DNA of 60,705 nt, taken from assembly GCA_028717345.1 (NCBI GenBank), contig JAQUNZ010000006.1:1-60705 (forward strand), written 5' to 3'. Under the pieces are notes generated by a model, which did not search any database, was not told the origin of the DNA, and saw only the letters and a list, made by a program, of their open reading frames with translations. This DNA comes from Candidatus Methanoperedens sp. GTDB lineage: Archaea; Halobacteriota; Methanosarcinia; Methanosarcinales; Methanoperedenaceae. Shown here in pieces: positions 49,553 through 58,157 of this stretch. Position 1 is the first letter of the stretch, and every line of letters begins with the position of its first letter. The position numbers and the translations under genes were made by a program.

Positions 49553-49834
49553 ATGACCCTCGAAACAAGTGAAGTACGGGTCAAGCTACTCAAAGCCGGC
49601 TTCACCGGAAAAGAGATAGAGGTAATCCATCTATGCCAGACTGACATAAAGACTGTGGAAGGCAACGTCCTGTTAGATCCATGGCAGAAGCACCCTGACG
49701 GGAAGACCTGCGCGCACTGCCAGCATTACACGCGCTGCGCCCGGCTGATCAGCAGGCAAGGGGATGAGGATGTATGCGACTGGGCTCCAAGCAGGTTTGA
49801 GCCCAGGGTTACGGAGGATATTGTATGTTTGTAA
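49553..49834 (+). CDS. Cys-motif protein, 93 aa, paralogous module
   Basis: Contains CAHCQHYTRCARL and CDWAPSRF, matching the upstream 235-aa protein. Ends with 10 nt overlap into the SWIM protein. Probably metal-binding; function unknown. Confidence 0.55.
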   Translation: MTLETSEVRVKLLKAGFTGKEIEVIHLCQTDIKTVEGNVLLDPWQKHPDGKTCAHCQHYTRCARLISRQGDEDVCDWAPSRFEPRVTEDIVCL

Positions 49835-50472
49835 GCAAGATGATGATAACCAGGGGTGCAAAGATCCTCTGGGAAGGTTCAATCCAGGAAGCATCGTTCG
49901 GCATCCTCTACGAAGGCGTAGAAGGCGACTGGGATGAGGCGCAGCGCCGGGCCGTGGGTATTGGGAACCAGCTGGTGAACGACTGGACAGCCGAGATGTC
50001 AGCCAGCGGCAGAATAGAGTACATTTCACCAAAAGTCATGACCATGTTCGACAGGAGCGAAGAAGCGGAGGCCGTGCTGCACCATACATTGAGAACAGAA
50101 GGTGCTAAAAGAATAGCGCAGCCGCCGGAGGGAAGTCTCATGAATAGTGCAATAAAGCTCGTATTTGATGCCACAGGCAGCCAGGACAGGATGAACAGGA
50201 TCTTGAGGGCTTACGATGAGCCCTACAGCTTCATCCACCAGGAGAACGGCAACTGGACGTGCCTGAACCGCGAAGGTAAGGCTTACAAGCTCTACGTTGA
50301 CCTGGAACGCTCCCTGGGCTACTGCACATGCCAGGACTTCCAGCAGCGCGGGCTTGCGCAGAAGATGCCCTGCAAACACCTCTATGGGTACATAGTGCAG
50401 ACGAAGAAACTGAGTTGGGAACCAGATTCGTTCATTCGGGGACCAGATGATGATGTAAAGCAGGAGGGCTAA
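49825..50472 (+). CDS. SWIM zinc-finger protein, 215 aa
   Basis: C-terminal CxC-xn-CxH: YCTCQDFQQRG then MPCKHLYGY (residues about 170-195), the SWIM zinc finger used for DNA or protein contact. N-terminal domain (MMITRGAKILWEGSIQEASF) is unknown. 2 nt from the next gene. Confidence 0.65.
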   Translation: MFVSKMMITRGAKILWEGSIQEASFGILYEGVEGDWDEAQRRAVGIGNQLVNDWTAEMSASGRIEYISPKVMTMFDRSEEAEAVLHHTLRTEGAKRIAQPPEGSLMNSAIKLVFDATGSQDRMNRILRAYDEPYSFIHQENGNWTCLNREGKAYKLYVDLERSLGYCTCQDFQQRGLAQKMPCKHLYGYIVQTKKLSWEPDSFIRGPDDDVKQEG

Positions 50473-50473
50473 G

Positions 50474-50866
50474 ATGGCTGAAGTAACGTGCCCCTACTGT
50501 GGGGAAAAATACCAGATGCCAATAGAGCACCCTCTCAAAATACTCCTGTGCCCCAAATGCGGCAGGGCACCGATATTCTCAGATATAAGGTTCATGCTCG
50601 GGTCCTATTTCCAGGAATGGAGACTAGCACACCAGTACCCGATAGTCATGAAAAGCTATGACCATCTTCGCAAGAACTGGCTACAGGAATGGAAAGACAA
50701 GGCTACAGTATCACTAAGAAGACATCCCTGGTCAATAGCAGGGTTGCGGTTCAGCACAACGCCTGAACAGGATTATGTTCGGGAGAACAATGGTACAAAA
50801 GTAGAAATCAACGCGAACGGCGCTATAGTGAAACAAGATGGTACTCGGATACCAGTATTTGTCTAG
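50474..50866 (+). CDS. zinc-ribbon protein, 130 aa
   Basis: N-terminal ribbon TCPYCGEKY and LCPKCGRAP, then a Trp/Arg-rich helical region. Likely nucleic-acid binding. The start codon overlaps a good run of small zinc genes. Confidence 0.6.
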   Translation: MAEVTCPYCGEKYQMPIEHPLKILLCPKCGRAPIFSDIRFMLGSYFQEWRLAHQYPIVMKSYDHLRKNWLQEWKDKATVSLRRHPWSIAGLRFSTTPEQDYVRENNGTKVEINANGAIVKQDGTRIPVFV

Positions 50867-50874
50867 GGGGGAAA

Positions 50875-51126
50875 ATGACAAGATTACCCCACGAAGTAAT
50901 GTGCGATATCTGCGGCGGCACAATCACCCCACAGCAGAGGTACATCGTATTCAACACGCACCTGGGCTTGGTGTTCGGCGAGCCCTGCCACAGCCACACC
51001 GGGAAATGCGAGGACGCTTTCAGGGCTGCGCAGAAGTCCGGGGATTGGAAGGAGCTCCTGCCGGGACCGCTACGGACGCTCTATGAGCAGGCAAACACGA
51101 GCTATGGAACAAGCAGTGGGTTATAG
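50875..51126 (+). CDS. Cys/His protein, 83 aa
   Basis: MCDICGGTITPQQRYIVF then PCHSHTGKCEDAF gives a possible C4 or C3H zinc fold. Unknown. Confidence 0.5.
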   Translation: MTRLPHEVMCDICGGTITPQQRYIVFNTHLGLVFGEPCHSHTGKCEDAFRAAQKSGDWKELLPGPLRTLYEQANTSYGTSSGL

Positions 51127-51155
51127 AATTGGATAGAAAGTTGGAGGTAGTAAAA

Positions 51156-51332
51156 ATGGAAGAAAAGATAAAGATGAGAATCACTTACGGAAAAGCTGTT
51201 AAAAATGTTTCGGATTACATGGATGCTGCAGGCAACAAGTTCACAGCATTCGACGGGCAGCACGGTACTGACAATAATATTCAACCTGCCGAAGGAGAGG
51301 ACTTTGAAAGACATCATGGATCTCAGGGTTAA
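51156..51332 (+). CDS. small protein, 58 aa
   Basis: ATG 51156 after TTGGAGGTAGTAAAA. Begins MEEKIKMRITYGKAV. C-terminus overlaps the next gene, which is read in another frame. Confidence 0.45.
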   Translation: MEEKIKMRITYGKAVKNVSDYMDAAGNKFTAFDGQHGTDNNIQPAEGEDFERHHGSQG

Positions 51333-51546
51333 GAAGCTGGATGATACTATGACGGAGGATAAAGAACCTAAAACCGGCAGATGCAAGCTCTGTGGCGGTG
51401 AGATCGTCGAAGGGGACTTCGCGACAGAATGCCTGGGCTGCGGAGTATCAATAGCAGACGCAGAGACGGGGGAACCGTATATGTCAGACGGGAAGCCAGT
51501 GTACGTAAGCCAGTTCGGTGGCAGAGATAAAGGAAGGAGAGGCTGA
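51316..51546 (+). CDS. zinc-ribbon protein, about 76 aa
   Basis: Two knuckles: RCKLCGGEIVEG and TECLGCGVSI (residues about 20-45). ATG 51316 is likely; TTG 51304 follows GGAGAGG and would add four residues. Its stop overlaps the next ATG. Confidence 0.5.
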   Translation: MDLRVKKLDDTMTEDKEPKTGRCKLCGGEIVEGDFATECLGCGVSIADAETGEPYMSDGKPVYVSQFGGRDKGRRG

Positions 51547-51695
51547 TGGTCAGCGTCCGTAACACCAACGCCAAATGCAGGAAGTGCGGAAGAAAGTTAC
51601 GCACGGCACAGTCCCAGAAAGCAGGGCTATGTATTGTATGCCAGCCAGTAATCCCACTGGGAGTCCCGCAGTCACGCTCACAGTTCGAGAGATAG
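51546..51695 (+). CDS. tiny zinc-ribbon protein, 49 aa
   Basis: TGATG overlap with the previous stop. CRKCGRKL and LCIVCQP knuckles 15 residues apart. One of a series of mini-ribbons. Confidence 0.5.
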   Translation: MVSVRNTNAKCRKCGRKLRTAQSQKAGLCIVCQPVIPLGVPQSRSQFER

Positions 51696-51698
51696 ATT

Positions 51699-51881
51699 AT
51701 GCCAAGCATATGTGACGCCTGCCTGAGCCAGCCGGGATGCAGGCGCTATCGCTCGAACATGCTGCACAACACAGTAGTCACGAACTGCAAACCCCCTTCT
51801 TTCAGGTGGAACGGCACACCGGTTGAGGGGCTGCAGTGCAGGTATGAGCTCAGGAAAGGAAAGAAACAGGAGAAGAATTAA
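51699..51881 (+). CDS. small Cys-rich protein, 60 aa
   Basis: CDACLSQPGCRRYRS, then CKPP and C. Basic tail (RKGKKQEKN). Likely metal-binding. Unknown. Confidence 0.5.
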   Translation: MPSICDACLSQPGCRRYRSNMLHNTVVTNCKPPSFRWNGTPVEGLQCRYELRKGKKQEKN

Positions 51882-51883
51882 CA

Positions 51884-52213
51884 ATGATCGGAGAGTTTTT
51901 ATGTAAACTGGGGTTCCACAAACCTATACCGCTTTTCAGCAAAACGCCGGTACTCATAGAATCTTCAGTGCGTCGGTGCTCACAATGCGGATATTTAGAA
52001 GAGATACTCTACGGGGCAGAGGAACATAGCAGCCGCCCCCTTAAACAGGAAAAAGCAAGAGAACTTATTGTAAGAATCGAGAGCATTATGGGCGCTCCAA
52101 AAGAGAACATCATGCAGCGGATGCGTATTTCAAAAGACGAATACGATGTTGCCATAACAGAGATGCTCCGTATCAAGAGAATACTACTGGATTTCGCAGG
52201 AGAGTGGAGATAG
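51884..52213 (+). CDS. hypothetical protein, 109 aa
   Basis: One CSQCGY knuckle near residue 25-30 and a helical C-terminus (AITEMLRIKRILLDFAGEWR) that could be a winged helix. Two nt after the previous gene's stop. Unknown. Confidence 0.55.
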   Translation: MIGEFLCKLGFHKPIPLFSKTPVLIESSVRRCSQCGYLEEILYGAEEHSSRPLKQEKARELIVRIESIMGAPKENIMQRMRISKDEYDVAITEMLRIKRILLDFAGEWR

Positions 52214-52456
52214 ATGGGAATGGATGAGATTTTAGAAGATATAATAGCGGGCGGGGAAGTGCTGCAGAAAGTACTCAGCGACAAGCACAAGCCGCACGGG
52301 CCCTTCTCAAACCAGTTAGCGAAGCTAAGGAAGAGGGGGCTCGTGGACCGCTATCTTGTGTTACATGAAGATGTGCCTGGAAGACGCCGTAAGCAGTGGG
52401 TATGTTTCCCGACTAAAAAGGCACTGAAGTTAGCGGAAAAAGAGGCACAGACATGA
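52214..52456 (+). CDS. winged-helix-like protein, 80 aa
   Basis: PHGPFSNQLAKLRKRGLVDRYLVLHEDV then FPTKKALKLAEK matches the recognition helix and wing of a winged helix. No space from the upstream gene; overlaps the next by 4 nt. Confidence 0.6.
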   Translation: MGMDEILEDIIAGGEVLQKVLSDKHKPHGPFSNQLAKLRKRGLVDRYLVLHEDVPGRRRKQWVCFPTKKALKLAEKEAQT

Positions 52457-52671
52457 CACAGGAAAAGGTACTGGACGCAGCGATAAAGAGCCCGGGTAAG
52501 GAAATCTCTGAGATCGCAGAAGAGGTGGGTATAGACAGAAGGACGATACAGTGCTACGTAACCAGGCTCAGAAGAAAGAAACTGATTTATTTAGAGTTCA
52601 GAAAAAATCATACTCTCCTGTTCCCGACTCCTGAAGGGAGATTATACAGGCAGCACAGGCAGAGCACTTAA
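52453..52671 (+). CDS. winged helix-turn-helix regulator, 72 aa
   Basis: ISEIAEEVGIDRRTIQCYVTRLRRKKLI is a clear HTH with winged continuation (LEFRKNHTLLFPTPEGRLY). Second HTH in a row; may regulate the long operon. Confidence 0.65.
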   Translation: MTQEKVLDAAIKSPGKEISEIAEEVGIDRRTIQCYVTRLRRKKLIYLEFRKNHTLLFPTPEGRLYRQHRQST

Positions 52672-52691
52672 AATCTAAAGGAGGTAGCAAA

Positions 52692-52826
52692 ATGAAACAG
52701 AATAAACCAGAAGTAACATGCACCCTCTGCATCGAAGAGGGCAGCAAGACGCCGTTCACCGGAACGCGCGCACAGGTGAGAAGACATGCAAGTGCAGCCC
52801 ACAAGGGCGAGAGGATTAAAAGCTAA
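52692..52826 (+). CDS. single C2H2 zinc-finger protein, 44 aa
   Basis: ATG 8 nt after GGAGGT. C10-x2-C13-x18-H32-x4-H37: TCTLCIEEG, then QVRRHASAAH. Compact single-finger protein of the kind archaeal viruses encode. Followed at once by a family-2 hairpin element. Confidence 0.6.
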   Translation: MKQNKPEVTCTLCIEEGSKTPFTGTRAQVRRHASAAHKGERIKS

Positions 52827-52831
52827 TAGTC

Positions 52832-52903
52832 CACGTATGGCAAGCATAGCGAAGCCATACGTGTGCTCCCGTAGCGGCGAGGGTAACGCCGCCCGACGCT
52901 GCG
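52832..52903 (+). repeat. family-2 paired-hairpin element, copy 6
   Basis: CACGTATGG/CCATACGTG (52832-52863), linker TGCTCCC, then TAGCG/CGCTG with inner GGCG/CGCC. Near copy of 715-785. Confidence 0.75.
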
Positions 52904-52922
52904 GGGGGTAAATAAAGGTGAA

Positions 52923-52944
52923 GAAGGGTGCGGCAACACCCTTC
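52923..52944 (+). promoter_or_regulatory. 8-bp hairpin before the helicase gene
   Basis: GAAGGGTG-CGGCAA-CACCCTTC; a GATATAATATG stretch and GGAGGTATCC follow directly. May act as a terminator for upstream RNA or a leader element. Confidence 0.45.
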
Positions 52945-52973
52945 CCGATATAATATGGAGGTATCCGAGAAAA

Positions 52974-55900
52974 ATGGCATTACAACTGACTTTTGAGAGA
53001 TTTCTAAGACTGCAAAGTGAACAGACCTTACCTCAACAGACCCAGGTAAAACCGATAGAGACTGTAGCTATCAAGCCCGCAGAAGAACAGCCGGTTAAGA
53101 TTGAAGAGCTGCCTGTTAAATCCAAGTTCAGTTGGGATAACGTTATTGATTTTAGTAAGCTTAGTGGTGTGATTCTACCAGGCATATTCCCACTGAATTT
53201 CAAGTCCGAAGTGGTAAGTACTGACAGCGAAGACCAGGACAGCTTCGACCCAGGGAACATTTCTTTTATCACTGCTGGAGATCCCAACGAGAAGCTGTGG
53301 GATTCCGTAAGAGCCGGGAAGATAAACCAGGATAAGATATTCTCAGAATATAAGTCCCTGGGCCAGACCGTCAAGATAGAAGGTAACAGGGGAATACCTG
53401 ATCTCAACAAGAAAAGGGAACTCAACCTGCAACAGCACTTCACACCCCCGATTCTTGCTCACTTCCTTGCACACGCACTCGGACTCAGTGCTCTTGACCC
53501 AGCGACACCGGCCTCAGTCGCGGATAACAGCTGCGGCATAGGCAGGATGTTCCAGTACCTCAACTCTTCCTGCAAGCTCCTGGGTATCGAGAAGGAAGAG
53601 AAAGCGTACCATATGGCGCGCGCCCTGTTCCCGCAGGCTAACATCATCCGGGACGACCTGATAAACCATCCGGAGATAACAGCAGATTTTTTCATTATCA
53701 ACCCGCCATTCTCGATACAGCTTGAGAAAGTGAACTGCGGGTTCGAGAACGCAGGCTGGGGTGACCTGGGGCCGAAGACGAGCATCAAGTCCCACATAGC
53801 CGCACTGGAAGCGGCAATAAACGGCGCGCGCTATTACGTAGCAGCCATGATGCCCCAGGGATACTTCACAAACGAAGATACCCTGACTTTTGAGAGATGG
53901 GTAAACCAGAGGGCGCAGCTGATATACAGGCTGGATATCGGCGCGAAGGCATTCAAGAAATACGGATTTAACTGGCCGTGCTCGATAATGATCTACAAGA
54001 CCTACGAACTGGAAGAGTTCATCCCGCAGATACATCACCAGATAGACGATGAGCTGGATGATGACACCCTGCAGCGCGAGCTCAACATCCTGACAGCCCT
54101 TGAAGCAGGGAAATGTATAAAGCGCGCCATCGCTCACATCAGGGAAAGGGGAGAGATACCTTGCACGAAACTAACGATAGTAGCGCCGCCGGAAACCCCA
54201 CAGGCCAGAGTAAGGGTGCCGCTCACAGGCGATAAAGGAGTAAAGATGTGCCTATCGCCAGATGCGAGCAGGCTGAATTTCAAGACCTACGATCTACTCA
54301 CAGCAATGAAAGTGCATGAGTACTTAGAAGGAATGGGGTCGGAATGGAATGAAGGGACAAAAGACTACACTAAGATCTCTGAGATAAAGCTCAGGCGCAG
54401 CGCGCTACTTGACCTGCTCAGCTTCAGGGAAATAGACCATATGAAGCAGGTCCTTGAAAGGATGGGTATCGAGGTAACTCTTGATCAGCAGGCATTGAAC
54501 TGGATATCAAAGAGAAGGGAATGGCTGCGAAGACAGATGGCGCCGTTTGAGCAGTACATAAACAAAGACGGGGAATGGATATGCCTGCACGAGAAGGACG
54601 GCATCAAATCTCTGTTCCCGGAGATGTACAAGCAGCGCCTCGCGAGAATGGATACCCTGGGTATCTCGAAGTGGCTCTGGGGATTCCAGCGCGAGGACGT
54701 TGCCAGGATGAGCATGAAAGACTCTAATCTCTTATGTTGGTCCATGGGATTGGGAAAAACCAGAGCTATAATCGCACTCGCGCTCATGTACGGGGTAAAA
54801 CACTCACTCATAATAGTTGAGCCGAAGCTGAAAGCCGAGTTCGCCAAGGAGTTTAAGAACCTCGGGATTACGGACTTCCAGATAATCGAATCAGAGAAGG
54901 ATCTCAAGGACCTGAAACGTTTCAACATCGTTTCATACAATACTCTCTGGCGGCCGCTTAACAACCACACTAATAAGACCTTCGCTAAAGCCATGCGCAG
55001 GCGGTTCCAGTTCATCGCTGTTGATGAAGCTCATAAGATAAAGGCAAAGGACAGTCAGCAGGCGATGGCAGTAAGGATGCTCAAATCACGGTATAAGCTT
55101 CTCTCCACAGGTACACCAATAGCGAATTACCCGCGCAACATATTCAGCCTTTTAGTGTTCGGCTGGGGTGATGCCACTGAACGCAATAGGTACGGGTATT
55201 ACGGACCTATTGAGCACGAAGAAGACGGACGTAAGCGAGGCTGGACTTCAGGAACGAGGCAGTTTAAGAATGATTTCGTGGAGATAACCTGGGTAACTCC
55301 ACAGTTTGAGCAGACTCTTGACTCAGGAGCTAAATCCAGGGAAATGCCGAAGATAAAAGACACTGAAAAATGGTGGCAGATGATGTGCAGCAAGATAATC
55401 AGGAGGCAGAGGGAAGAGCCCGACGTAAAGATACACGTCAAGTTCCCCAAGCCGAAGATATACACCGAGCTTATTAAAATGTCCCCTGACCAGGTGAAGC
55501 ATTACAAGATCTGGCTTGACAGGTTCGCGGAATGGTTCAAGAAGCAGCTCGATATGGAAGCTGAAGGCGGGCATAAGATTGATCAGATGATGGTCTTAGC
55601 GCACCTCACACAGCTGCAGTTCGCTTCAACGATCCCCCAGTCGCCAAAGACGAATACAAGAGAAGCACTTTGGAACTTCGGAGATACAACAAAGCAGGAA
55701 AGGGTAGTCGAGCTCATCAAGGAAGCTATAGCCAACAGCGAGAAGACAATAGTATTCTCAGAACGCCCGGAGTTCCAGAAGCACATACAGGAGAAGCTCA
55801 AGGAACTAGGAATAAAGTCACACCTGTTCATAGGCGACCAGGGGATTAAAGAGCGGAATATCCTGCTTGATGATTTCAAGAGCAACGGCACTCACGTTCT

Positions 55901-56228
55901 CCTTGCAACAACGACTTGCGGCGAGACCGGTCTGAACATACCCGAGGCTAACGTGGTCATTATCGCCGACACTTCCTGGACTCCTAGCAAGCAGATCCAG
56001 GCATACTCGCGGATACTGCGGCCACAGCAGAAGAAGAAGCCGCGCATCTACTTACTCAGAGCCAAGGGCACGATTGATGAATACATGCAGCAGCTCATGG
56101 ATGCAAAGACTGAGGCGATCAATGAAGGTATAGATTACCAGCAGGCAGCGGAGTTTGACCCTGAGAAATGGCTCACTTATAAAGATTTCACCCTGAAAAT
56201 GTTAAAAGAGGAGGGATACGAGCTATGA
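52974..56228 (+). CDS. N6-adenine methyltransferase-SNF2 helicase fusion, 1084 aa
   Basis: First half is methyltransferase-like: ADNSCGIGRMFQYL (motif I, SAM site) near residue 185, NPPF motif IV at about 243-246. Second half is an SF2/SNF2 ATPase: Walker A MGLGKT at about 591-596, DEAH at 684-687, STGTPIANYPRN (motif III), and a C-terminal helicase with TTTCGETGLNIPEANVV and QIQAYSRILRPQQ (motif VI). Start has GGAGGTATCCGAGAAA upstream. Such fusions resemble phage DarB-like anti-restriction or late-replication proteins. Likely protects or remodels element DNA. Confidence 0.88.
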   Translation: MALQLTFERFLRLQSEQTLPQQTQVKPIETVAIKPAEEQPVKIEELPVKSKFSWDNVIDFSKLSGVILPGIFPLNFKSEVVSTDSEDQDSFDPGNISFITAGDPNEKLWDSVRAGKINQDKIFSEYKSLGQTVKIEGNRGIPDLNKKRELNLQQHFTPPILAHFLAHALGLSALDPATPASVADNSCGIGRMFQYLNSSCKLLGIEKEEKAYHMARALFPQANIIRDDLINHPEITADFFIINPPFSIQLEKVNCGFENAGWGDLGPKTSIKSHIAALEAAINGARYYVAAMMPQGYFTNEDTLTFERWVNQRAQLIYRLDIGAKAFKKYGFNWPCSIMIYKTYELEEFIPQIHHQIDDELDDDTLQRELNILTALEAGKCIKRAIAHIRERGEIPCTKLTIVAPPETPQARVRVPLTGDKGVKMCLSPDASRLNFKTYDLLTAMKVHEYLEGMGSEWNEGTKDYTKISEIKLRRSALLDLLSFREIDHMKQVLERMGIEVTLDQQALNWISKRREWLRRQMAPFEQYINKDGEWICLHEKDGIKSLFPEMYKQRLARMDTLGISKWLWGFQREDVARMSMKDSNLLCWSMGLGKTRAIIALALMYGVKHSLIIVEPKLKAEFAKEFKNLGITDFQIIESEKDLKDLKRFNIVSYNTLWRPLNNHTNKTFAKAMRRRFQFIAVDEAHKIKAKDSQQAMAVRMLKSRYKLLSTGTPIANYPRNIFSLLVFGWGDATERNRYGYYGPIEHEEDGRKRGWTSGTRQFKNDFVEITWVTPQFEQTLDSGAKSREMPKIKDTEKWWQMMCSKIIRRQREEPDVKIHVKFPKPKIYTELIKMSPDQVKHYKIWLDRFAEWFKKQLDMEAEGGHKIDQMMVLAHLTQLQFASTIPQSPKTNTREALWNFGDTTKQERVVELIKEAIANSEKTIVFSERPEFQKHIQEKLKELGIKSHLFIGDQGIKERNILLDDFKSNGTHVLLATTTCGETGLNIPEANVVIIADTSWTPSKQIQAYSRILRPQQKKKPRIYLLRAKGTIDEYMQQLMDAKTEAINEGIDYQQAAEFDPEKWLTYKDFTLKMLKEEGYEL

Positions 56229-56773
56229 TAAATATCAAGAACGGCAGGATTTATTTCTATAATTCGTTAAAACCTGAGATACCGGTCCGGGATTTCCACT
56301 GCATATCGGCATACATATGTCCAGTGTGCAAGAACGTCCTGAAAGCGTATTTCACGGGTTACATGGCGAAAGAATCGCTATCCGGATATATGGAAAAAGA
56401 AACGCTGAAATACGCCTACAGAATCGGGAACACAGAAGGAGGCACCTGGATATCTTTTGATCTGTACACCCACGGCACTATGTGCTCCTGGGAGCTGGCC
56501 GGCACCATGTCAAGAGGTATCGGGAACTGCGTTAATTCATTCCTCGAAATAAACAATACCAAAGTCAGAATCATAGAAGCACTCGTAAATAAAATAGAAT
56601 CAGGAAACATGCCCGGGTTCAAGGTTGTCCAAGATGAAATTGATAATGACAAACCTATGCTCATGTACAACACTGACGAGATGCTTGAGCGGAAGGAGCT
56701 GCGATTTGAGGAATACGTCAAGAGCAAGAAAGATATCGGCGGGTTCCTCAACATGAAATTATTATTAATTTAA
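56225..56773 (+). CDS. hypothetical protein, 182 aa
   Basis: ATGA overlap with the helicase. CPVCKNVLKAYFTGYM near residue 30 (one CxxC), beta-rich middle (GGTWISFDLYTHGTMCSWEL), helical end. Probably works with the helicase; unknown. Confidence 0.55.
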   Translation: MINIKNGRIYFYNSLKPEIPVRDFHCISAYICPVCKNVLKAYFTGYMAKESLSGYMEKETLKYAYRIGNTEGGTWISFDLYTHGTMCSWELAGTMSRGIGNCVNSFLEINNTKVRIIEALVNKIESGNMPGFKVVQDEIDNDKPMLMYNTDEMLERKELRFEEYVKSKKDIGGFLNMKLLLI

Positions 56774-56796
56774 TATAATTGGAGGTAGAAAAACAA

Positions 56797-57357
56797 ATGA
56801 CACAACAGGAATTGGTAACAGTACCAGCAGACGAGCCGGCAAAAGAGGTCCACAGAAGGCCGATGCCAGGCAATCTTGTAAGGATCTTCAACAGCCAGGA
56901 CAGCCTCATCAAAGACGGCTCTTTCGGGGTAATTGAAGGGGTAGTGGATGAGTTCCGGGATGAGTATTTAGTGTGCTTCAACGCATATTCCGTATTCAGG
57001 GATAAAGATATAGTAAGCGCATCCGGCGGCCCTGCGTTCTTCATAAAAGCGAGTGAGCTGAAAGAGACTGCCGAGACAAAAGAAAGGCCATTCTGGAAGT
57101 GGAAAGACCTGCCGCGGGCAGATGGAGGAGAGCAGTACACAGTCACCGAGACGGTCTGGGATTTTACAAGAAAAAGGGCAGTTTATATGGAAGGATATAA
57201 TAAAATAAAAATGTCAGTAACAGGCTGTATTAACTGCAATACCGAGAACTGCAAGAACGGGAGTAAGTACAGACCATCAGAGCATAGCGATTATTGCGCT
57301 AACCGTGTATTTGCGGGCGACGAGGAATTACACGCTTTCATCAATTCGCAATATTAG
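56797..57357 (+). CDS. hypothetical protein, 186 aa
   Basis: ATG 56797 after TTGGAGGTAGAAAAACAA. Residues 25-90 look like an SH3/KOW-like barrel (GNLVRIFNSQDSLIKDGSF, VIEGVVDEFRDEYLV); a C-terminal Cys group (CINCNTENCKNG, then C) may bind zinc. Confidence 0.6.
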   Translation: MTQQELVTVPADEPAKEVHRRPMPGNLVRIFNSQDSLIKDGSFGVIEGVVDEFRDEYLVCFNAYSVFRDKDIVSASGGPAFFIKASELKETAETKERPFWKWKDLPRADGGEQYTVTETVWDFTRKRAVYMEGYNKIKMSVTGCINCNTENCKNGSKYRPSEHSDYCANRVFAGDEELHAFINSQY

Positions 57358-57368
57358 GAGTGATTAGA

Positions 57369-57545
57369 ATGGAAGCAAAACAAATAACTTTCGGGATATG
57401 TACACACTGCAAGAAAGCTCCTGCAACCAGGATGCCACTGAAACTCTGCGCCGCATGTTCTGATGAGCTTTTCAACCTCCCGCCAGGGTCACAGGAGCGC
57501 AAGGACTGGCTTAAAGCAGGTATAGCGGGGGTGCCGCAGATATGA
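57369..57545 (+). CDS. small zinc-binding protein, 58 aa
   Basis: ICTHCKKAPAT and LCAACSDEL: two knuckles 17 residues apart. ATG 57369 fits TAGGAGTGATTAGA; GTG 57360 also in frame. ATGA overlap with the next gene. Confidence 0.55.
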   Translation: MEAKQITFGICTHCKKAPATRMPLKLCAACSDELFNLPPGSQERKDWLKAGIAGVPQI

Positions 57546-57751
57546 GCGATCCAAAGGTCGTAATCGTAGTAGAAGGTGGTGTGGTAACGAATGTCGCCAC
57601 AAGCCTGCCAGAGCTGACATACAGGATAATCGACATCGACGCCATCAAATCAGGTGAGCAGAGCTTCGGTGTGGATTTAGAGCCTGACGCTGTGGGAATA
57701 AATGTAGAGAAATATTCGGAGGAGATCATCAAAGATGCCGCAAATGATTAG
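57542..57751 (+). CDS. hypothetical protein, 69 aa
   Basis: Alternating strands (KVVIVVEGGVVTNVATSLPEL, YRIIDIDAI), acidic. Similar small proteins in phage and conjugative elements begin 'kvvi.veGGvv..v.s' and are of unknown function. Confidence 0.55.
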   Translation: MSDPKVVIVVEGGVVTNVATSLPELTYRIIDIDAIKSGEQSFGVDLEPDAVGINVEKYSEEIIKDAAND

Positions 57752-57986
57752 GCGCGCCCACATCAAATCCCCTCCGAGAAAGGAATGCACGGCAAAGTGC
57801 GGAGCTGAGATAAGGAACGGGGGTACGATGTGCACCCGCTGCCGGGAGATATATGTCAGGAGGAAGAACCACTCAAATAAATGGAAGGATGCTACCGAAG
57901 AAGAGCTGCTGGCCGAGGTAAAGCGCACCAGGGATGCGGAGAAGGCACTAATGCGCGCGAGAAGGGATAAGGAAGTGAATGAATGA
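57735..57986 (+). CDS. basic zinc protein, 83 aa
   Basis: CTAKCGAEIRNGGTMCTRCREIY at residues about 15-38 (C-x3-C...C-x2-C). Basic N- and C-terminal arms. Overlaps its neighbours by 17 and 4 nt. Confidence 0.5.
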   Translation: MPQMIRRAHIKSPPRKECTAKCGAEIRNGGTMCTRCREIYVRRKNHSNKWKDATEEELLAEVKRTRDAEKALMRARRDKEVNE

Positions 57987-58141
57987 ACGACATGGGTTGG
58001 TCAAGACACATAAAGCAGCAGGAAGACGCTGCGTATCATAGATGTGTAGAAGCTAGGAAGAAGCACGGGCTTGAGCCTGGCCCGAAAGGGGAAGTCGATT
58101 GCGAGACGTGCCCTGCAAATAAAGATTGTGGATATGAATAA
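57983..58141 (+). CDS. small Cys-containing protein, 52 aa
   Basis: HRCVEARKKHG, then CETCPANKDCGYE; ATGA overlap with the previous stop. Probably metal-binding. Confidence 0.5.
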   Translation: MNDMGWSRHIKQQEDAAYHRCVEARKKHGLEPGPKGEVDCETCPANKDCGYE

Positions 58142-58157
58142 GAATGGAGGTATAGAA

